Assembly: GCF_004000435.1 (NCBI RefSeq)
Contig: NZ_RBVZ01000001.1
Coordinates: 1,157,328-1,221,327, forward strand
Source: Alexandriicola marinus
GTDB taxonomy: Bacteria > Pseudomonadota > Alphaproteobacteria > Rhodobacterales > Rhodobacteraceae
Length of the DNA stretch: 64,000 nucleotides
Direction of reading: 5' to 3'
Shown piece by piece: positions 9,437 to 18,867 of this stretch. The position numbers were made by a program, and so were the translations under genes. How positions within the stretch are numbered: position 1 is the first letter of the stretch; every line of letters starts with the position of its first letter. The notes under the pieces are model-generated. The model made no database searches. It was not told where the DNA came from and saw nothing but the letters and a program-made list of their open reading frames with translations.

Positions 9437-10963
9437 ATGGATCAACGCGGGACGGTCGAATTCCTGTCATCCGGTCGGGCCTTCGGCACGGACGCGCCGG
9501 TCGAGGTGGTCGAAACCCACGGAGCCTATGTCTTCCTGTGTGGAGATGCTGCGTTCAAGCTGAAACGCGCAGTCAGATACGACTACATGGACCTCAGCAC
9601 CGCCGATCTGCGTCACAAGATGCTGGTGCGCGAGCTGGAATTGAACCAACCCTTCGCGCCCGAGATCTATCGTGACATCCTGCCGGTAACCCAGAGCCCC
9701 GGCGGCCTGATGCTGGGCGGCACGGGTCAGGTAGTCGACTGGGTTCTGAGGATGTGGCGCTTTCCGGCGGAGAACGAGCTGGAACGCATCGCCGAACGCG
9801 GGGCCTTCGATGATCGTCTGGCCGATGACACGGGCGTGGCCATCGCCGCCTATCACGCAGCCGCGCCGACCCGCGATCACTCGGGCCGACGCCTGATCGC
9901 CGAGATCCTGGCCGAACTTGGACGGGTCTTCGCCGAGTTTCCGAGCGCCGATGGTGCGGCCCGCGTGCCGGAATGGCAGACAGCCGCGGCCGGGGCACTG
10001 GAACAGGTCGGGCCGCTCCTTGATGCACGCGGCCGCGACGGGCATGTCCGGCGGGCGCACGGCGATCTGCACCTGAGAAACCTTGTTCTGATCGACGGAC
10101 GGCCCGTGCCCTTCGATGCGCTTGAATTCGACGAGACGCTGGGCACCTGCGATGTGCTCTACGACATCGCCTTTCTGGTGATGGACCTCTGCCACCGCGA
10201 TCTGCACCGTCAGGCCTGCCGGGTTCTGGACGCCTGGCTGCGCGAGGCGCGCGGGGCCGAGGATGCAGGCCTTGCCGCCCTGCCCCTGTTCCTGTCGGTC
10301 AGGGCCGCGATCCGCGCGATGGTCCTGCTGCAGACGGATGCGGCCCGCCAGAGCACCGGTTCCAGCACGGCGGAGATCGCGGCCTATCTCGATCTGGCCT
10401 GCGCGGCGCTGCGGCCCGCGCAGCCCCGCCTCATCGCGCTTGGCGGCTTTTCGGGCAGTGGCAAAAGCGTGCTGGCCCGGGCGCTCGCCGCCGGGATCGG
10501 TGCTTTGCCCGGTGCCGTCATCCTCAATTCCGATCAGGAGCGAAAGGCCGGTCGCGCGCAGACACGGCACCTCGATCCGAAGTCCTACGGTCGCGAAAGC
10601 CGCGAGGCGGTCTATCGCGCCATCCTCAATCGCGCCGAGACGATCCTTTCGGCCGGGCATTCGGTGATCCTTGACGCGACTTTCGTCGATCCCGCTCTCA
10701 GGGCCTCGGCCGAAGAGGCCGCCCTGCGCGCCGGCGTCCCGTTTCACGGCCTCTGGATCGACGTGCCGGACGACCTCCTCGCCGATCGTGTGATGGCGCG
10801 CAGGGGTGACGTGTCGGATGCCGATCGCTCGGTCCTTGATGCGCAGCTCCGGGCCGGTCATGGCCCGATGTCATGGACCCGTGTTGATGGCACAGGTGCG
10901 GTGGATGACGTCCGTGCGCGGGCGCTCGACCTGATCGGACGGGATGCGCCCGATCGCGATTGA
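9437..10963 (+). CDS. Fusion of APH-like phosphotransferase and P-loop kinase domains
   Basis: Protein of 508 residues in two parts. The N-terminal part (about 1-320) has an aminoglycoside-phosphotransferase-like fold with the catalytic loop HGDLHLRN (208-215) and a later Asp in FDALEFDE. The C-terminal part (about 330-508) is an AAA_33-type P-loop kinase with Walker A GFSGSGKS (337-344). This fusion is widespread in proteobacteria and usually has no proven substrate; antibiotic resistance should not be inferred from the name. ATG follows GAGG at 9427-9430. It is read towards the PHA synthase gene, which starts 70 bases later. Confidence 0.85.
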   Translation: MDQRGTVEFLSSGRAFGTDAPVEVVETHGAYVFLCGDAAFKLKRAVRYDYMDLSTADLRHKMLVRELELNQPFAPEIYRDILPVTQSPGGLMLGGTGQVVDWVLRMWRFPAENELERIAERGAFDDRLADDTGVAIAAYHAAAPTRDHSGRRLIAEILAELGRVFAEFPSADGAARVPEWQTAAAGALEQVGPLLDARGRDGHVRRAHGDLHLRNLVLIDGRPVPFDALEFDETLGTCDVLYDIAFLVMDLCHRDLHRQACRVLDAWLREARGAEDAGLAALPLFLSVRAAIRAMVLLQTDAARQSTGSSTAEIAAYLDLACAALRPAQPRLIALGGFSGSGKSVLARALAAGIGALPGAVILNSDQERKAGRAQTRHLDPKSYGRESREAVYRAILNRAETILSAGHSVILDATFVDPALRASAEEAALRAGVPFHGLWIDVPDDLLADRVMARRGDVSDADRSVLDAQLRAGHGPMSWTRVDGTGAVDDVRARALDLIGRDAPDRD

Positions 10964-11033
10964 CGGGGCGCTTTGCCCGAAGGATCAAGGCCAACGCATC
11001 GTTTCATGATTTGCATCAAGGAACGTGTCGCGG

Positions 11034-12899
11034 ATGTCCGACAAGGTCATTGGCATGGCAAAGTCCCCGACCAGGAAACCCGCGACCAAAGCGAAACGCG
11101 CGCGCGCGCCCAAGGCGGTTTCGCCAAAGCCCCCCGTGGCGGGGGAAATGCTGCCATCGGTTCCGACGACAGAGACCGACGCCCATCCCTATCAGGCGCT
11201 CGACCGGATCGCGCGGGCGATTGTCGCGCGGCAGACGGGGGGCGTGTCGCCCTATTCCATCCTTCAGGCGTGGTCGGACTGGGCCCTCCATCTGAGCCGC
11301 GCACCGGGGCGTCAGCTCGAACTTGCCGAGCGCAGCCTGCGCAACGCCACCGATGTCTTCGAATATGCGGCCCGCCTGGCCGCCGGACAGGAGGCGGACC
11401 CCCCGTTCAAGCCGAAATCCTATGATCACCGCTTCACGGATGAGGCTTGGTCAAAGCTGCCATTTGCGCTGACGCAGCAAAGCTTTCTGGCCACGCAGGA
11501 TTGGTGGGATCATGCAACGGCCACCATGCGCGGCCTGAGCGAGCCCGATTCCAAGCGTGTGGCCTTCATGGTCAGGCAATATCTCGACCTGATCTCGCCC
11601 TCGAACTTTCCGATGACGAACCCCGAGATCATCCGGGAAACCGTGCGCCAGAGGGGCCACAACATCATTGAAGGCGCCCAACATCTGATCGACGACATGG
11701 TTCAGACCTGGACCCAGCACTCGAGACCGCCGCCCGAAGGGTTCCGGATCGGCGAAGACATCGCCTGCACGCCGGGCAAGGTGGTCTATCGCAACGATCT
11801 GTTCGAACTGATCCAATATGCTCCGATGCGCGACGAGGTTCAGGCCGAACCCGTTCTGATCGTGCCGGCCTGGATCATGAAATATTACATCCTCGACCTG
11901 TCGCCCCGGAACTCGCTGATCCGGTATCTGGTCGAACAAGGCTTCACGGTCTTCGCGATCTCGTGGTGCAATCCGACGGCCGATCAGGCGTCGCTCTCGC
12001 TTGACGATTACCGAAGACGCGGCGTGATGGAGGCGCTCGACGCGGTTTCGGCCATCGTGCCGGGGCAGAAGATCCACGCGACCGGTTATTGCCTTGGCGG
12101 CACGATCCTGTCGATCGCGGCCGCGACGATGGCACGGGACGGAGACGACCGGCTAGCCTCGATCAGCCTGTTCGCGGCGCAGGTCGATTTTTCCGAAGCA
12201 GGTGAATTGCTGCTGTTCCTCGATGAAAGCCAGGTGGCGTTCCTCGAAGACATGATGTGGGCGCAGGGCTATCTCGACCGTCCCCAGATGACGCGGACCT
12301 TCGCCTCGATCCGGGCCGAGGATCTGATCTATGCCCGTGCGGTGCGGCGCTACTTCCTCGGGGCCGAGGACCTGCCCAGCGATCTGACTGTCTGGAACAA
12401 CGACACGACCCGGATGCCCGCCCGGATGCACAGCGAATACCTGCGTGGCCTGTTCCTCGAAAACCGGCTGACCGCGGGCCGCTTTGCCGTGGACGGCCGG
12501 GTCATCGCGCTCAAGGACATTGACGCCCCGTTCTTCGTCGTCGGCACCGAAACCGATCACATCGCGCCATGGCGTTCGGTCTACAAGACGCGCCTGTTCA
12601 CACAAAGCGACCTGACCTTCGTGCTGACAAGCAGCGGCCATAACGGCGGTATCCTGAGCGAGCCGGGCCACCCCCGCCGCCATTACCGGATCGGAACCCG
12701 GCACGAAGGCGATACCTATACCGACCCCGACACGTGGATCGACCGACATGAACCCGTTGATGGATCATGGTGGACGGAATGGACCGCGTGGCTGATTGAC
12801 CGCTCAACCGGCCTCACCACGCCCCCCGAGACGGGCCAGTCCGGCGGCCGTTATGCGCCGCTTTGCGACGCACCGGGCCGCTACGTCCTGCAGCATTAG
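11034..12899 (+). CDS. phaC: Class I poly(hydroxyalkanoate) synthase
   Basis: Polymerises hydroxyacyl-CoA into storage polyester on the granule surface. The protein has 621 residues with a basic N-terminal tail, a PhaC N-domain (about 95-260, containing NFPMTNPEI) and an alpha/beta hydrolase domain. The lipase-like box is GYCLGG with nucleophile Cys353; Asp508 (ETDH) and His536 (SGHNGG) complete the triad. ATG at 11034 was chosen because AAGGAA lies ten bases upstream; GTG at 11025 would sit directly on that site. No phaA, phaB, phasin or phaR gene is beside it, so it may be a second, solitary synthase. It converges on the TauE/SafE gene. Confidence 0.9.
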   Translation: MSDKVIGMAKSPTRKPATKAKRARAPKAVSPKPPVAGEMLPSVPTTETDAHPYQALDRIARAIVARQTGGVSPYSILQAWSDWALHLSRAPGRQLELAERSLRNATDVFEYAARLAAGQEADPPFKPKSYDHRFTDEAWSKLPFALTQQSFLATQDWWDHATATMRGLSEPDSKRVAFMVRQYLDLISPSNFPMTNPEIIRETVRQRGHNIIEGAQHLIDDMVQTWTQHSRPPPEGFRIGEDIACTPGKVVYRNDLFELIQYAPMRDEVQAEPVLIVPAWIMKYYILDLSPRNSLIRYLVEQGFTVFAISWCNPTADQASLSLDDYRRRGVMEALDAVSAIVPGQKIHATGYCLGGTILSIAAATMARDGDDRLASISLFAAQVDFSEAGELLLFLDESQVAFLEDMMWAQGYLDRPQMTRTFASIRAEDLIYARAVRRYFLGAEDLPSDLTVWNNDTTRMPARMHSEYLRGLFLENRLTAGRFAVDGRVIALKDIDAPFFVVGTETDHIAPWRSVYKTRLFTQSDLTFVLTSSGHNGGILSEPGHPRRHYRIGTRHEGDTYTDPDTWIDRHEPVDGSWWTEWTAWLIDRSTGLTTPPETGQSGGRYAPLCDAPGRYVLQH

Positions 12900-12908
12900 G
12901 GCGATCGC

Positions 12909-13739
12909 TCAGCCGAAGATCGCCCAGATGAACCGGATGGCCACCAGCAGAAGGAAGCTGCCAAACGCGATCTCGAGGCTGCGGCGTGTCATCCGGTGGG
13001 CCAGCGCGACGCCGAAGCGGGTCGTCAGCATCGACGTCGGGATCGTCAGCGCAAAGGCCACGAGCGACACGAAACCGAGCGACCCAGGCGGCAGATCAGC
13101 CTGCCCGTATCCCGCGAGGATATAGCCGATCGTGCCCGGGATCGCGATCAGGACCCCGACCCCGGCAGATGTGCCGACCGCGCGGTGGATCGGCATGCCA
13201 TGCAGCGTCAGGAAGAGGTTCGACAACGCGCCGCCGCCGATCCCCATGATCGCCGAGGCCAGCCCGATCAATGCGCCACCTGCGCTCATCCCCGCGCGCC
13301 CCGGAAGGCTGTCGCCCAGCGACCAGCCCTTGCCCCCGGTCAGGAGCTTGACCGAATTCAGGAGCGCCACGGCCACGAACACCGCCTGAAACACGACCGG
13401 TGGCGCATATCGCGCCACGACCGCGCCGACGATGACGCCCGCGAGGATCGGCACGGCCCAGGCCCGCAACACATCCTTTTCCAGCGTGCCCTTGCGGTGA
13501 TGGCCCCGCGCCGAACTGATCGACGTCGGGATGATGACGGCCAACGAGGTGCCCACGGCCAGAGGCATGGCGACCTCGGCGGGATATCCCAGCATGCCGA
13601 AGATCTCGAAAAAGACCGGGACGGAAATCGCCCCGCCGCCCACGCCGAAAAGACCGGCGAGAACGCCGATGCTGGCCCCCGCAAGGGCCAGCCCGGCGAT
13701 CAACGTCAGGAGGGTAAGCGGATCAGAGAGAAGCTCCAC
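12909..13739 (-). CDS. TauE/SafE-family anion exporter
   Basis: Integral membrane protein of 276 residues, with about eight hydrophobic segments. The glycine-rich repeats typical of this family are visible (AGLFGVGGGAISVP in the first half, IMGIGGGALSN in the second). Family members export sulfite, sulfoacetate or other small anions, or act in sulfur compound uptake. It starts with GTG one base after the stop of the beta-hydroxyacid dehydrogenase gene, so it is the last gene of the leftward operon that begins near 15916. Co-occurrence with a TauABC-like importer hints at organosulfonate use, but no sulfonatase is present, so that remains a guess. Confidence 0.85.
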   Translation of the reverse strand: MELLSDPLTLLTLIAGLALAGASIGVLAGLFGVGGGAISVPVFFEIFGMLGYPAEVAMPLAVGTSLAVIIPTSISSARGHHRKGTLEKDVLRAWAVPILAGVIVGAVVARYAPPVVFQAVFVAVALLNSVKLLTGGKGWSLGDSLPGRAGMSAGGALIGLASAIMGIGGGALSNLFLTLHGMPIHRAVGTSAGVGVLIAIPGTIGYILAGYGQADLPPGSLGFVSLVAFALTIPTSMLTTRFGVALAHRMTRRSLEIAFGSFLLLVAIRFIWAIFG

Positions 13740-13740
13740 C

Positions 13741-14607
13741 TCAGTGGCCAGTCAGGTGGCGCGTGAGGCTTGCGCCGTCAAACCCGCCAAGCCCGCCTTC
13801 AATCGCCTCGGCATAATTCTTCTGCACCTCGGCCGAGATCGGCAGCTTGCGCCCCAACCTCTCGGCCTGCTGCAGGGCGAGGCCAAGGTCCTTGGACAGG
13901 CCGTTGAGATCGAAGGTCCCGGGCTGATCGGTGCCGTTCAGCGTATCGATCACCACCTGCGCCCGGTTCTTGAGCACGGCCGGACCGGCCGAACTGTCGG
14001 CGATCACGGAAATCGCCGTCTCGGGCGTGATGCCAGATCCGTCGAGCAATGCCATCGCCTCGGCCAGCGTCTGCCAATAGAGCGCAAGCGGAAGGTTCAC
14101 GGCCAGCTTCATGCTGGCGCCGGCGCCGGCGGGGCCCAGATGCTCAACCCGTTTGCACAGATGATCGAGCACGGGCCGGGCGCGCGCGACAGCAGCCTCC
14201 GTGCCGCCTGCCATGCCGAGAAGCTGTCCCTTGAGCGCGGGGCCGACCGTGCCGCCCACCGGGCAATCCACGAACTCCGCCCCGGCGGCCGTCACCTTTG
14301 CGGCAATGGCGCGCGTGTCATCGGGCAGCAGGGTCGACATGTCCACGATCAGCTTGCCGTCCAGCCCGGCGTCGATCAGCCCGTCGATCACCGCGTTGAC
14401 AGCCGCGGCATCCGTCAGCGACACGAGGATGATATCCGCCTGCGTGAGCCCGGCCAGATCGGCCGCCAGATCGGCGCCGGCGGCCACGGCATCCGATGCC
14501 CTGTCAGGCGTCCGGTTCCAGACCGTGACGGAATGGCTCGTTTCAATCAGGCGCTTGGCAAAGGCCGTTCCCATACGGCCGGTGCCTGCGATCGCAATCG
14601 TCGTCAT
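13741..14607 (-). CDS. NAD(P)-dependent beta-hydroxyacid dehydrogenase (HIBADH family)
   Basis: Oxidises a 3-hydroxy acid or reduces the matching semialdehyde. The 288 residues show the N-terminal Rossmann motif IAIAGTGRMGTAFAKRL, the substrate-binding segment VDCPVGGTVGPA (related to the family motif DAPVSGG) and the catalytic Lys region around AGAGASMKLAVN, where the Lys precedes LAVN. Tartronate semialdehyde reductase and 3-hydroxyisobutyrate dehydrogenase are the closest well-known relatives. Its ATG overlaps the stop of the RraA-like gene (ATGA), so it belongs to the operon FAH-RraA-dehydrogenase-TauE. Confidence 0.85.
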   Translation of the reverse strand: MTTIAIAGTGRMGTAFAKRLIETSHSVTVWNRTPDRASDAVAAGADLAADLAGLTQADIILVSLTDAAAVNAVIDGLIDAGLDGKLIVDMSTLLPDDTRAIAAKVTAAGAEFVDCPVGGTVGPALKGQLLGMAGGTEAAVARARPVLDHLCKRVEHLGPAGAGASMKLAVNLPLALYWQTLAEAMALLDGSGITPETAISVIADSSAGPAVLKNRAQVVIDTLNGTDQPGTFDLNGLSKDLGLALQQAERLGRKLPISAEVQKNYAEAIEGGLGGFDGASLTRHLTGH

Positions 14608-15221
14608 GTCGAAATCTCCCCTTCCAATCCAAGGATCTGCAAGGTCGTCTCCCCGGCCCTCAGTCGATCCATCATCCGTGCCTCGCCCTCGGCGCGGGCC
14701 CGGCCCGCTTCGAGCGCGTCGTGCGCCCTGTCTGCCGGCACAATGATGACCGCGTCATTGTCGGCGATCACATAATCGCCGGGCGCAATCCGGGCCTCGC
14801 CGATTTCAAGCACGATGTCCAGCGCGCCCGGGTCGGACTTGACCGTGCCGCGGATGTTCAGGCCCCGGGCAAAGACCGGAAATCCCATCTCGACGATCTC
14901 GGCACTGTCGCGCACCGCGCCATTGATGACGAACCCTGCCACGCCACGCATCCGGCAGGCCAGCGCCATGATCTCTCCGAACGGGCCACTGTCGATGCTG
15001 CCGCCATAATCGGCGACGATGACCTCGCCCGGCGCCGCCACCGCGATCGCGCGATGAAGCGCGAGGTTGTCGCCGGGTGTGCAACGCACGGTGCACGCGG
15101 GCCCGGCGACCCGCATATCCGGCGACAACGGCCTGAGCGGAAGGTCGATCAGTTGCGCGGCCTCTGCCGCTTCGTGAATGGTCGCGGTCCCAAGCTCAGC
15201 CAGGTGCCGCGACAGGCTCAC
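14604..15221 (-). CDS. RraA-family protein (aldolase/lyase-like)
   Basis: Belongs to the RraA/4-hydroxy-4-methyl-2-oxoglutarate aldolase family; catabolic members cleave or decarboxylate oxo-acids such as 4-carboxy-4-hydroxy-2-oxoadipate. The family core is clear: LGTATIHEAAE, GPACTVRC, GDNLALHRAIAVAAPGEV and GGSIDSGPFGEIMA, then INGAVRDSAEI with the metal-site Asp. The open frame runs further upstream, but that part is out-of-frame sequence of the FAH gene; GTG at 15221-15219 overlaps the FAH stop in a GTGA arrangement and gives 205 residues, right for the family. Catabolic rather than RNase E-regulating function is inferred from the neighbours. Confidence 0.82.
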   Translation of the reverse strand: MSLSRHLAELGTATIHEAAEAAQLIDLPLRPLSPDMRVAGPACTVRCTPGDNLALHRAIAVAAPGEVIVADYGGSIDSGPFGEIMALACRMRGVAGFVINGAVRDSAEIVEMGFPVFARGLNIRGTVKSDPGALDIVLEIGEARIAPGDYVIADNDAVIIVPADRAHDALEAGRARAEGEARMMDRLRAGETTLQILGLEGEIST

Positions 15222-15916
15222 GCTGCGGGCTCTCCAATGCGGACCTGCATCGGCCACAGACCGTCGACCGAACAATCCAGCACATCGCCGGACACAACGG
15301 CCCCGACCCCGGCCGGCGTGCCGGTCATGATGATATCTCCCGGCATCAGGGCATGTTGTTCGGACAGTTTCGCGATGATCTCGTCGATTTTCCAGATCAG
15401 GAGCGAGATATCGGCATCCTGTTTCGTCTCGCCATTGACCTTGAGCTTCACATGGCCCGAGGTCATGATACCGGTCGTCTCGACCGGGGTGATCGGCCCG
15501 ACAGGCGCGGAATGATCGAAGGCTTTCGTCACCTCCCACGGCAGACCCTTTTTCAGAGCCTCTGCCTGATGATCGCGGCGGGTCATGTCGAGGCCGACGG
15601 CATAGCCGAAGATATGCGACGAGGCATCCGCCTCAGAGATGTTATAGCCGCCCGATTTCATCGCCACGACTAGTTCGCATTCGTAATGGAAGTTGTTCGT
15701 GAAGACCGGATAGGGGATCTCGCCGCCATTGCGGACCAGCGCATCGGCCGGCTTCATGAAGATGACCGGCGGGTCCCGTTCGTCCTGCTCCATTTCGCGC
15801 ACATGGGCGAGGTAGTTCTTGCCGATGCAATAGATGCGGCGGACGGGGAATTTCTCGTCCGAACCGACAATATCGAGATAAGCCGGGCTGGGCGGGGTGA
15901 CGGCATAGGCGACCAT
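15218..15916 (-). CDS. Fumarylacetoacetate hydrolase-family protein
   Basis: C-C bond hydrolase or decarboxylase acting on beta-diketo acids such as acylpyruvates or 2-oxohept-3-enedioate. Hallmarks are RIYCIGKNYLAHVREM, IFMKPADALV, the metal-binding set HYECELVVAM (E-x-E equivalent), VGLDMTRRD and IIMTGTPAGVG. An upstream in-frame ATG at 15991 adds 25 residues without similarity, whereas ATG at 15916 has GAGGA nine bases upstream and starts where family members start, giving 232 residues. It is the first gene of the leftward catabolic operon and diverges from the importer genes. Confidence 0.88.
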   Translation of the reverse strand: MVAYAVTPPSPAYLDIVGSDEKFPVRRIYCIGKNYLAHVREMEQDERDPPVIFMKPADALVRNGGEIPYPVFTNNFHYECELVVAMKSGGYNISEADASSHIFGYAVGLDMTRRDHQAEALKKGLPWEVTKAFDHSAPVGPITPVETTGIMTSGHVKLKVNGETKQDADISLLIWKIDEIIAKLSEQHALMPGDIIMTGTPAGVGAVVSGDVLDCSVDGLWPMQVRIGEPAA

Positions 15917-16159
15917 GGCGGAAATCCTCGGATGCGTGTTGTGGGGCAGACGTGACCCGCGCGTCGGGCGCGTCTTCAGATGCCCATACATTGTCGCGGT
16001 TGAGACGCTAGTTCAAGATATGAAAAGCCGATATTGGGCATTTCGTATATTCTTTTGCGTATCGCTCCGAATCATATAGGCTCCCGATTCAGGGCTCACA
16101 CTCGGTGCCGAACAAAACGCGAGTGACGTGCCCAAACGGAGAAATGGGAGGAAAACCAT
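15917..16159. promoter_or_regulatory. Divergent control region of the FAH operon and the TauABC-like importer
   Basis: These 243 bases separate two oppositely read operons and are clearly richer in A+T between 16010 and 16085 than their surroundings. A weak rightward promoter can be suggested at TTTTGC (near 16051) with TATAGG about 16 bases later. Several ATAT/CGTATA elements lie in the same stretch but I could not define a convincing palindrome. The GntR regulator at the end of the importer operon is the likely user of this region, by analogy with FCD regulators that control neighbouring catabolic genes. Confidence 0.4.
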
Positions 16160-17191
16160 ATGACCATTCGGACAGGGATGTCGCGCCGTCAATTCGGAGC
16201 ACTGAGCCTTGGCGGCATGACCGCCGCCGCGATCGGTGCGCCTGCTATCGTGCGCGCCCAGACCGCGATCACCTTCGCCGTGCCGAACCCTTCGGCACTG
16301 ACCTGGCTGCCCTATTGGGTCGCCGTGGGCGAAGGCTATTTCGGCGAAGAAGGCTATGAGCCGACCCTCGAAGCCATCGACGGATCGTCCGCCGTGCTTC
16401 AGGCGATGACCGCCGGGCAGGCCCATATCGGCGCGCCCGGACCGGGCCCGACCCTCGGCGCACGCGCCCGCGGCGTCGACGTGAAGTTCCTCTACAACCT
16501 GTATCCCAAGTCTGTGTTCGGCCTTCTCGTGCCGGCCGACAGCGGCATCACCTCGCCTGAACAGCTGGCCGGAACGGTCGTGGGCGTTGGCACCGCGGAC
16601 GGTGCGGAAGTGTCCTTCACCAGCGCGATCATGACCGATGTAGGCCTGACGCCGGGCGAGGATTTCGAATACCTGCCCGTCGGTGACGGCGGAACGGCAG
16701 CCGTCGCGTTCCTGCGCGAAGAGGTCAGCGCCTATGCCGGCGCCGTCTCGGACGCCGCGATCCTCGCCTCGCGCGGCATCAACCTGACCGAGATCACGCC
16801 CGAAGCCTATCTTGGCTTCTTCGGCAACGGCATCGCCATGCTGGAAAGCGCGATCGCCGAGATGCCCGAACTCGCGCCCGCCTTCGGTCGCGCCATGGTC
16901 CGGGGGATGCGTTTTGCCAGCGATCCGGCGAACAAGGACACCTGCCTTGCCCATTGCGCCGCCGGTAACCCGCAGGAAGGCGAGCAGGATTACGCCGCCG
17001 CCCTGTTCGACGGCGTGGTCGAGCGGATGACACCGACCGATGCCTACATGGGTCAGGGCTACGGCTATCAGCCGCCAGAGCATTGGCAGGCGATCCACGA
17101 TTCCGCCGTGGCCTCCGGTGCCTTGTCCGAGCCTCTGGAAGATCTCGCCGGTGCCTACACCAACGAGTTCGTGGCCGGCTGGAACGCCTGA
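16160..17191 (+). CDS. ABC importer substrate-binding protein, NMT1/TauA-like
   Basis: Periplasmic binding protein of 343 residues. It begins with a Tat-type signal (SRRQFGALSLGG, then a hydrophobic stretch and likely cleavage after VRAQ). The mature part has the NMT1/TauA layout: ALTWLPYWVAVGEGYFGEEG, GSSAVLQAMTAGQAHIG, and a C-terminal helical half. ATG follows GGGAGGAAAACC. It is the first gene of SBP-ATPase-permease-GntR. Such proteins bind sulfonates, nitrile/pyrimidine precursors or aromatic acids; the ligand here is unknown, but the divergent FAH/RraA/dehydrogenase operon suggests an organic acid degraded through an oxo-acid. Confidence 0.88.
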   Translation: MTIRTGMSRRQFGALSLGGMTAAAIGAPAIVRAQTAITFAVPNPSALTWLPYWVAVGEGYFGEEGYEPTLEAIDGSSAVLQAMTAGQAHIGAPGPGPTLGARARGVDVKFLYNLYPKSVFGLLVPADSGITSPEQLAGTVVGVGTADGAEVSFTSAIMTDVGLTPGEDFEYLPVGDGGTAAVAFLREEVSAYAGAVSDAAILASRGINLTEITPEAYLGFFGNGIAMLESAIAEMPELAPAFGRAMVRGMRFASDPANKDTCLAHCAAGNPQEGEQDYAAALFDGVVERMTPTDAYMGQGYGYQPPEHWQAIHDSAVASGALSEPLEDLAGAYTNEFVAGWNA

Positions 17192-17196
17192 CGACA

Positions 17197-18009
17197 ATGG
17201 CAGAGCCCCGCCCCATCGACACACAGCAGTCCGCGCCCATGGCGCGGACTGTCTACAAGATCGAACGGTTGTCGAAGACCTATGCCCGCAACAGCCTCGT
17301 AGCGCTTCAGGATGTGCACCTCGAGATTCACAAGGGCGAGTTCGTATCCGTGATCGGCTCGTCCGGTTGCGGGAAATCGACATTGCTCAAGATCATGGCG
17401 GGGCTCATGCCGCCAACCACCGGACGCGTGGTTCTGGAGGGCAAACCCGTCGTGGGCCCGCGCCCCGATATCGGGATGATGTTCCAGCAGGCCACGCTCC
17501 TGCCGTGGAAAACCACGCTGGAAAACGTCCTGATGCCGATCGAGCTTCGCGAAGGGCGCGCCGCGGCGAAGGCCGCGTCCGACAAGGCGATGGACCTTCT
17601 GAAACTCGTCGGGCTCGGGGATTTCGCCGATGTCTATCCCGGCGAATTGTCGGGCGGCATGGCGCAGCGCGCCTCGATCTGCCGGATGCTGATCTCGGAT
17701 CCGGCGATGCTCTTGCTGGATGAGCCCTTCTCGGCGCTGGACGAACTGACCCGCGATTTCATGAACATGGAATTGCAGCGGATCTGCCTTGAACGCGGCG
17801 CGACGGCCTTTCTCGTCACCCATTCGCTGGCCGAGGCGGTGATCCTGTCGGACCGAATCCTTGTCATGAAGGCGCGTCCGGGCCATGTGGTCGAGGATAT
17901 CACCATCGACTTGCCGCGCCCGCGCACTTTGGACATGATCAACACCACGCATTTCGGCGAAATCGTCAGCCATATTCGCGACCTTCTGGGTAAGGAGGCC
18001 CATCAATGA
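17197..18009 (+). CDS. ABC importer ATP-binding protein, TauB/SsuB-like
   Basis: Energy-coupling subunit. ATG at 17197, five bases after the binding-protein stop, gives 270 residues; the longer open frame upstream is a shadow of the previous gene. Walker A SSGCGKSTLLK, Q-loop MMFQQATLLPWKT, signature LSGGMAQRASI, Walker B MLLLDEPFSALDELTR and the switch His in LVTHSLAEA are all intact. The LPWKT form of the Q-loop is typical of the nitrate/sulfonate/taurine (NitT/TauT) group. The stop overlaps the permease start (ATGA). Confidence 0.93.
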   Translation: MAEPRPIDTQQSAPMARTVYKIERLSKTYARNSLVALQDVHLEIHKGEFVSVIGSSGCGKSTLLKIMAGLMPPTTGRVVLEGKPVVGPRPDIGMMFQQATLLPWKTTLENVLMPIELREGRAAAKAASDKAMDLLKLVGLGDFADVYPGELSGGMAQRASICRMLISDPAMLLLDEPFSALDELTRDFMNMELQRICLERGATAFLVTHSLAEAVILSDRILVMKARPGHVVEDITIDLPRPRTLDMINTTHFGEIVSHIRDLLGKEAHQ

Positions 18010-18866
18010 CCGACGCGACCAATCCGGACCAGATGGACTCGGGCGGGGATACCGTCTGGGTCGAACACGAGGCGTTCATCGACCGCATCCCGCGCTGGGT
18101 GGCGATGACGTTTCTGTTTGTCGCCATCGTGGGTCTTTGGGATCTGGTGACGCGGATGGGATGGGTTTCGGCCATCATCCTTCCAAGCCCGGCCGAAACA
18201 CTCGAAGACCTGATCTTCGTGGGCAAGAACCTGCTGTCGGGCGGCTACATGCTCGAGGCGCTCTGGACCACGACCCTGACCGTTCTCTACGGGTTCCTGA
18301 TCGCGATCTCGATCGGATTTTCCCTTGGCGTTCTGGTGGGCGAGACAAAGTTCGGCGAACGCGCCGTGATGCCCTATCTCGTGGCGATCGACACAATGCC
18401 AAAGGTGGCCTTTGCGCCCCTGTTCATCGCGTGGCTGGGCTTTGACATCGGATCGAAAGTGGCCCTTGCTGCCTTTATCGCGACCTTCCCGATCGTGGTC
18501 TCGACCGCCGCCGGGCTTTATGCCGCGACCGAGAACGAACGGATGCTGTTCAAATCCGTGGGCGCGACCCGGATGCAGATCCTGTTGCGGCTGAAGCTGC
18601 CGACGGGGCTCCCCTATTTCTTCACCGGCCTCAAGATCGCCTCGGTCGGCGTCATGGCCGGCGCGATCACGGGCGAATTCCTTGGCGGCGGGTCGGGTTT
18701 CGGCGCGCTGATCCGGCAATCGGCCAGCCAGCTGGACACGCCCCGCGTGTTTTCGCTGATCCTTTATCTCAGCCTTCTGGGCCTGACCCTGTTCTTCATC
18801 GTCGTCTGGCTTCAGAGACGGTTCGTATTCTGGAACAAGTCGGGTGGCCCGGGCGGGATGATGTAG
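18006..18866 (+). CDS. ABC importer permease, TauC/SsuC-like
   Basis: Inner-membrane channel subunit of 286 residues with about six membrane segments and a 35-residue soluble N-terminal tail. The coupling EAA loop is recognisable as NERMLFKSVGATRMQILLRLKLPTG (the motif core is SVGATRMQILLRLKLP). The pattern ILPSPAETLEDL near the start is typical of TauC/SsuC permeases. It overlaps the ATPase gene by four bases and is followed after one base by the GntR gene, so all four genes form one transcript. Confidence 0.9.
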   Translation: MTDATNPDQMDSGGDTVWVEHEAFIDRIPRWVAMTFLFVAIVGLWDLVTRMGWVSAIILPSPAETLEDLIFVGKNLLSGGYMLEALWTTTLTVLYGFLIAISIGFSLGVLVGETKFGERAVMPYLVAIDTMPKVAFAPLFIAWLGFDIGSKVALAAFIATFPIVVSTAAGLYAATENERMLFKSVGATRMQILLRLKLPTGLPYFFTGLKIASVGVMAGAITGEFLGGGSGFGALIRQSASQLDTPRVFSLILYLSLLGLTLFFIVVWLQRRFVFWNKSGGPGGMM

Positions 18867-18867
18867 G

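Noticed and set aside
9437-10963. Aminoglycoside resistance reading of the APH-like fusion protein
   Set aside because: The HGDLH loop is shared by many kinases, and the fused P-loop domain is typical of a widespread family with no resistance role known.
11025-11033. Upstream GTG start for the PHA synthase
   Set aside because: The AAGGAA ribosome site ends at 11023, too close to GTG 11025 but well placed for ATG 11034.
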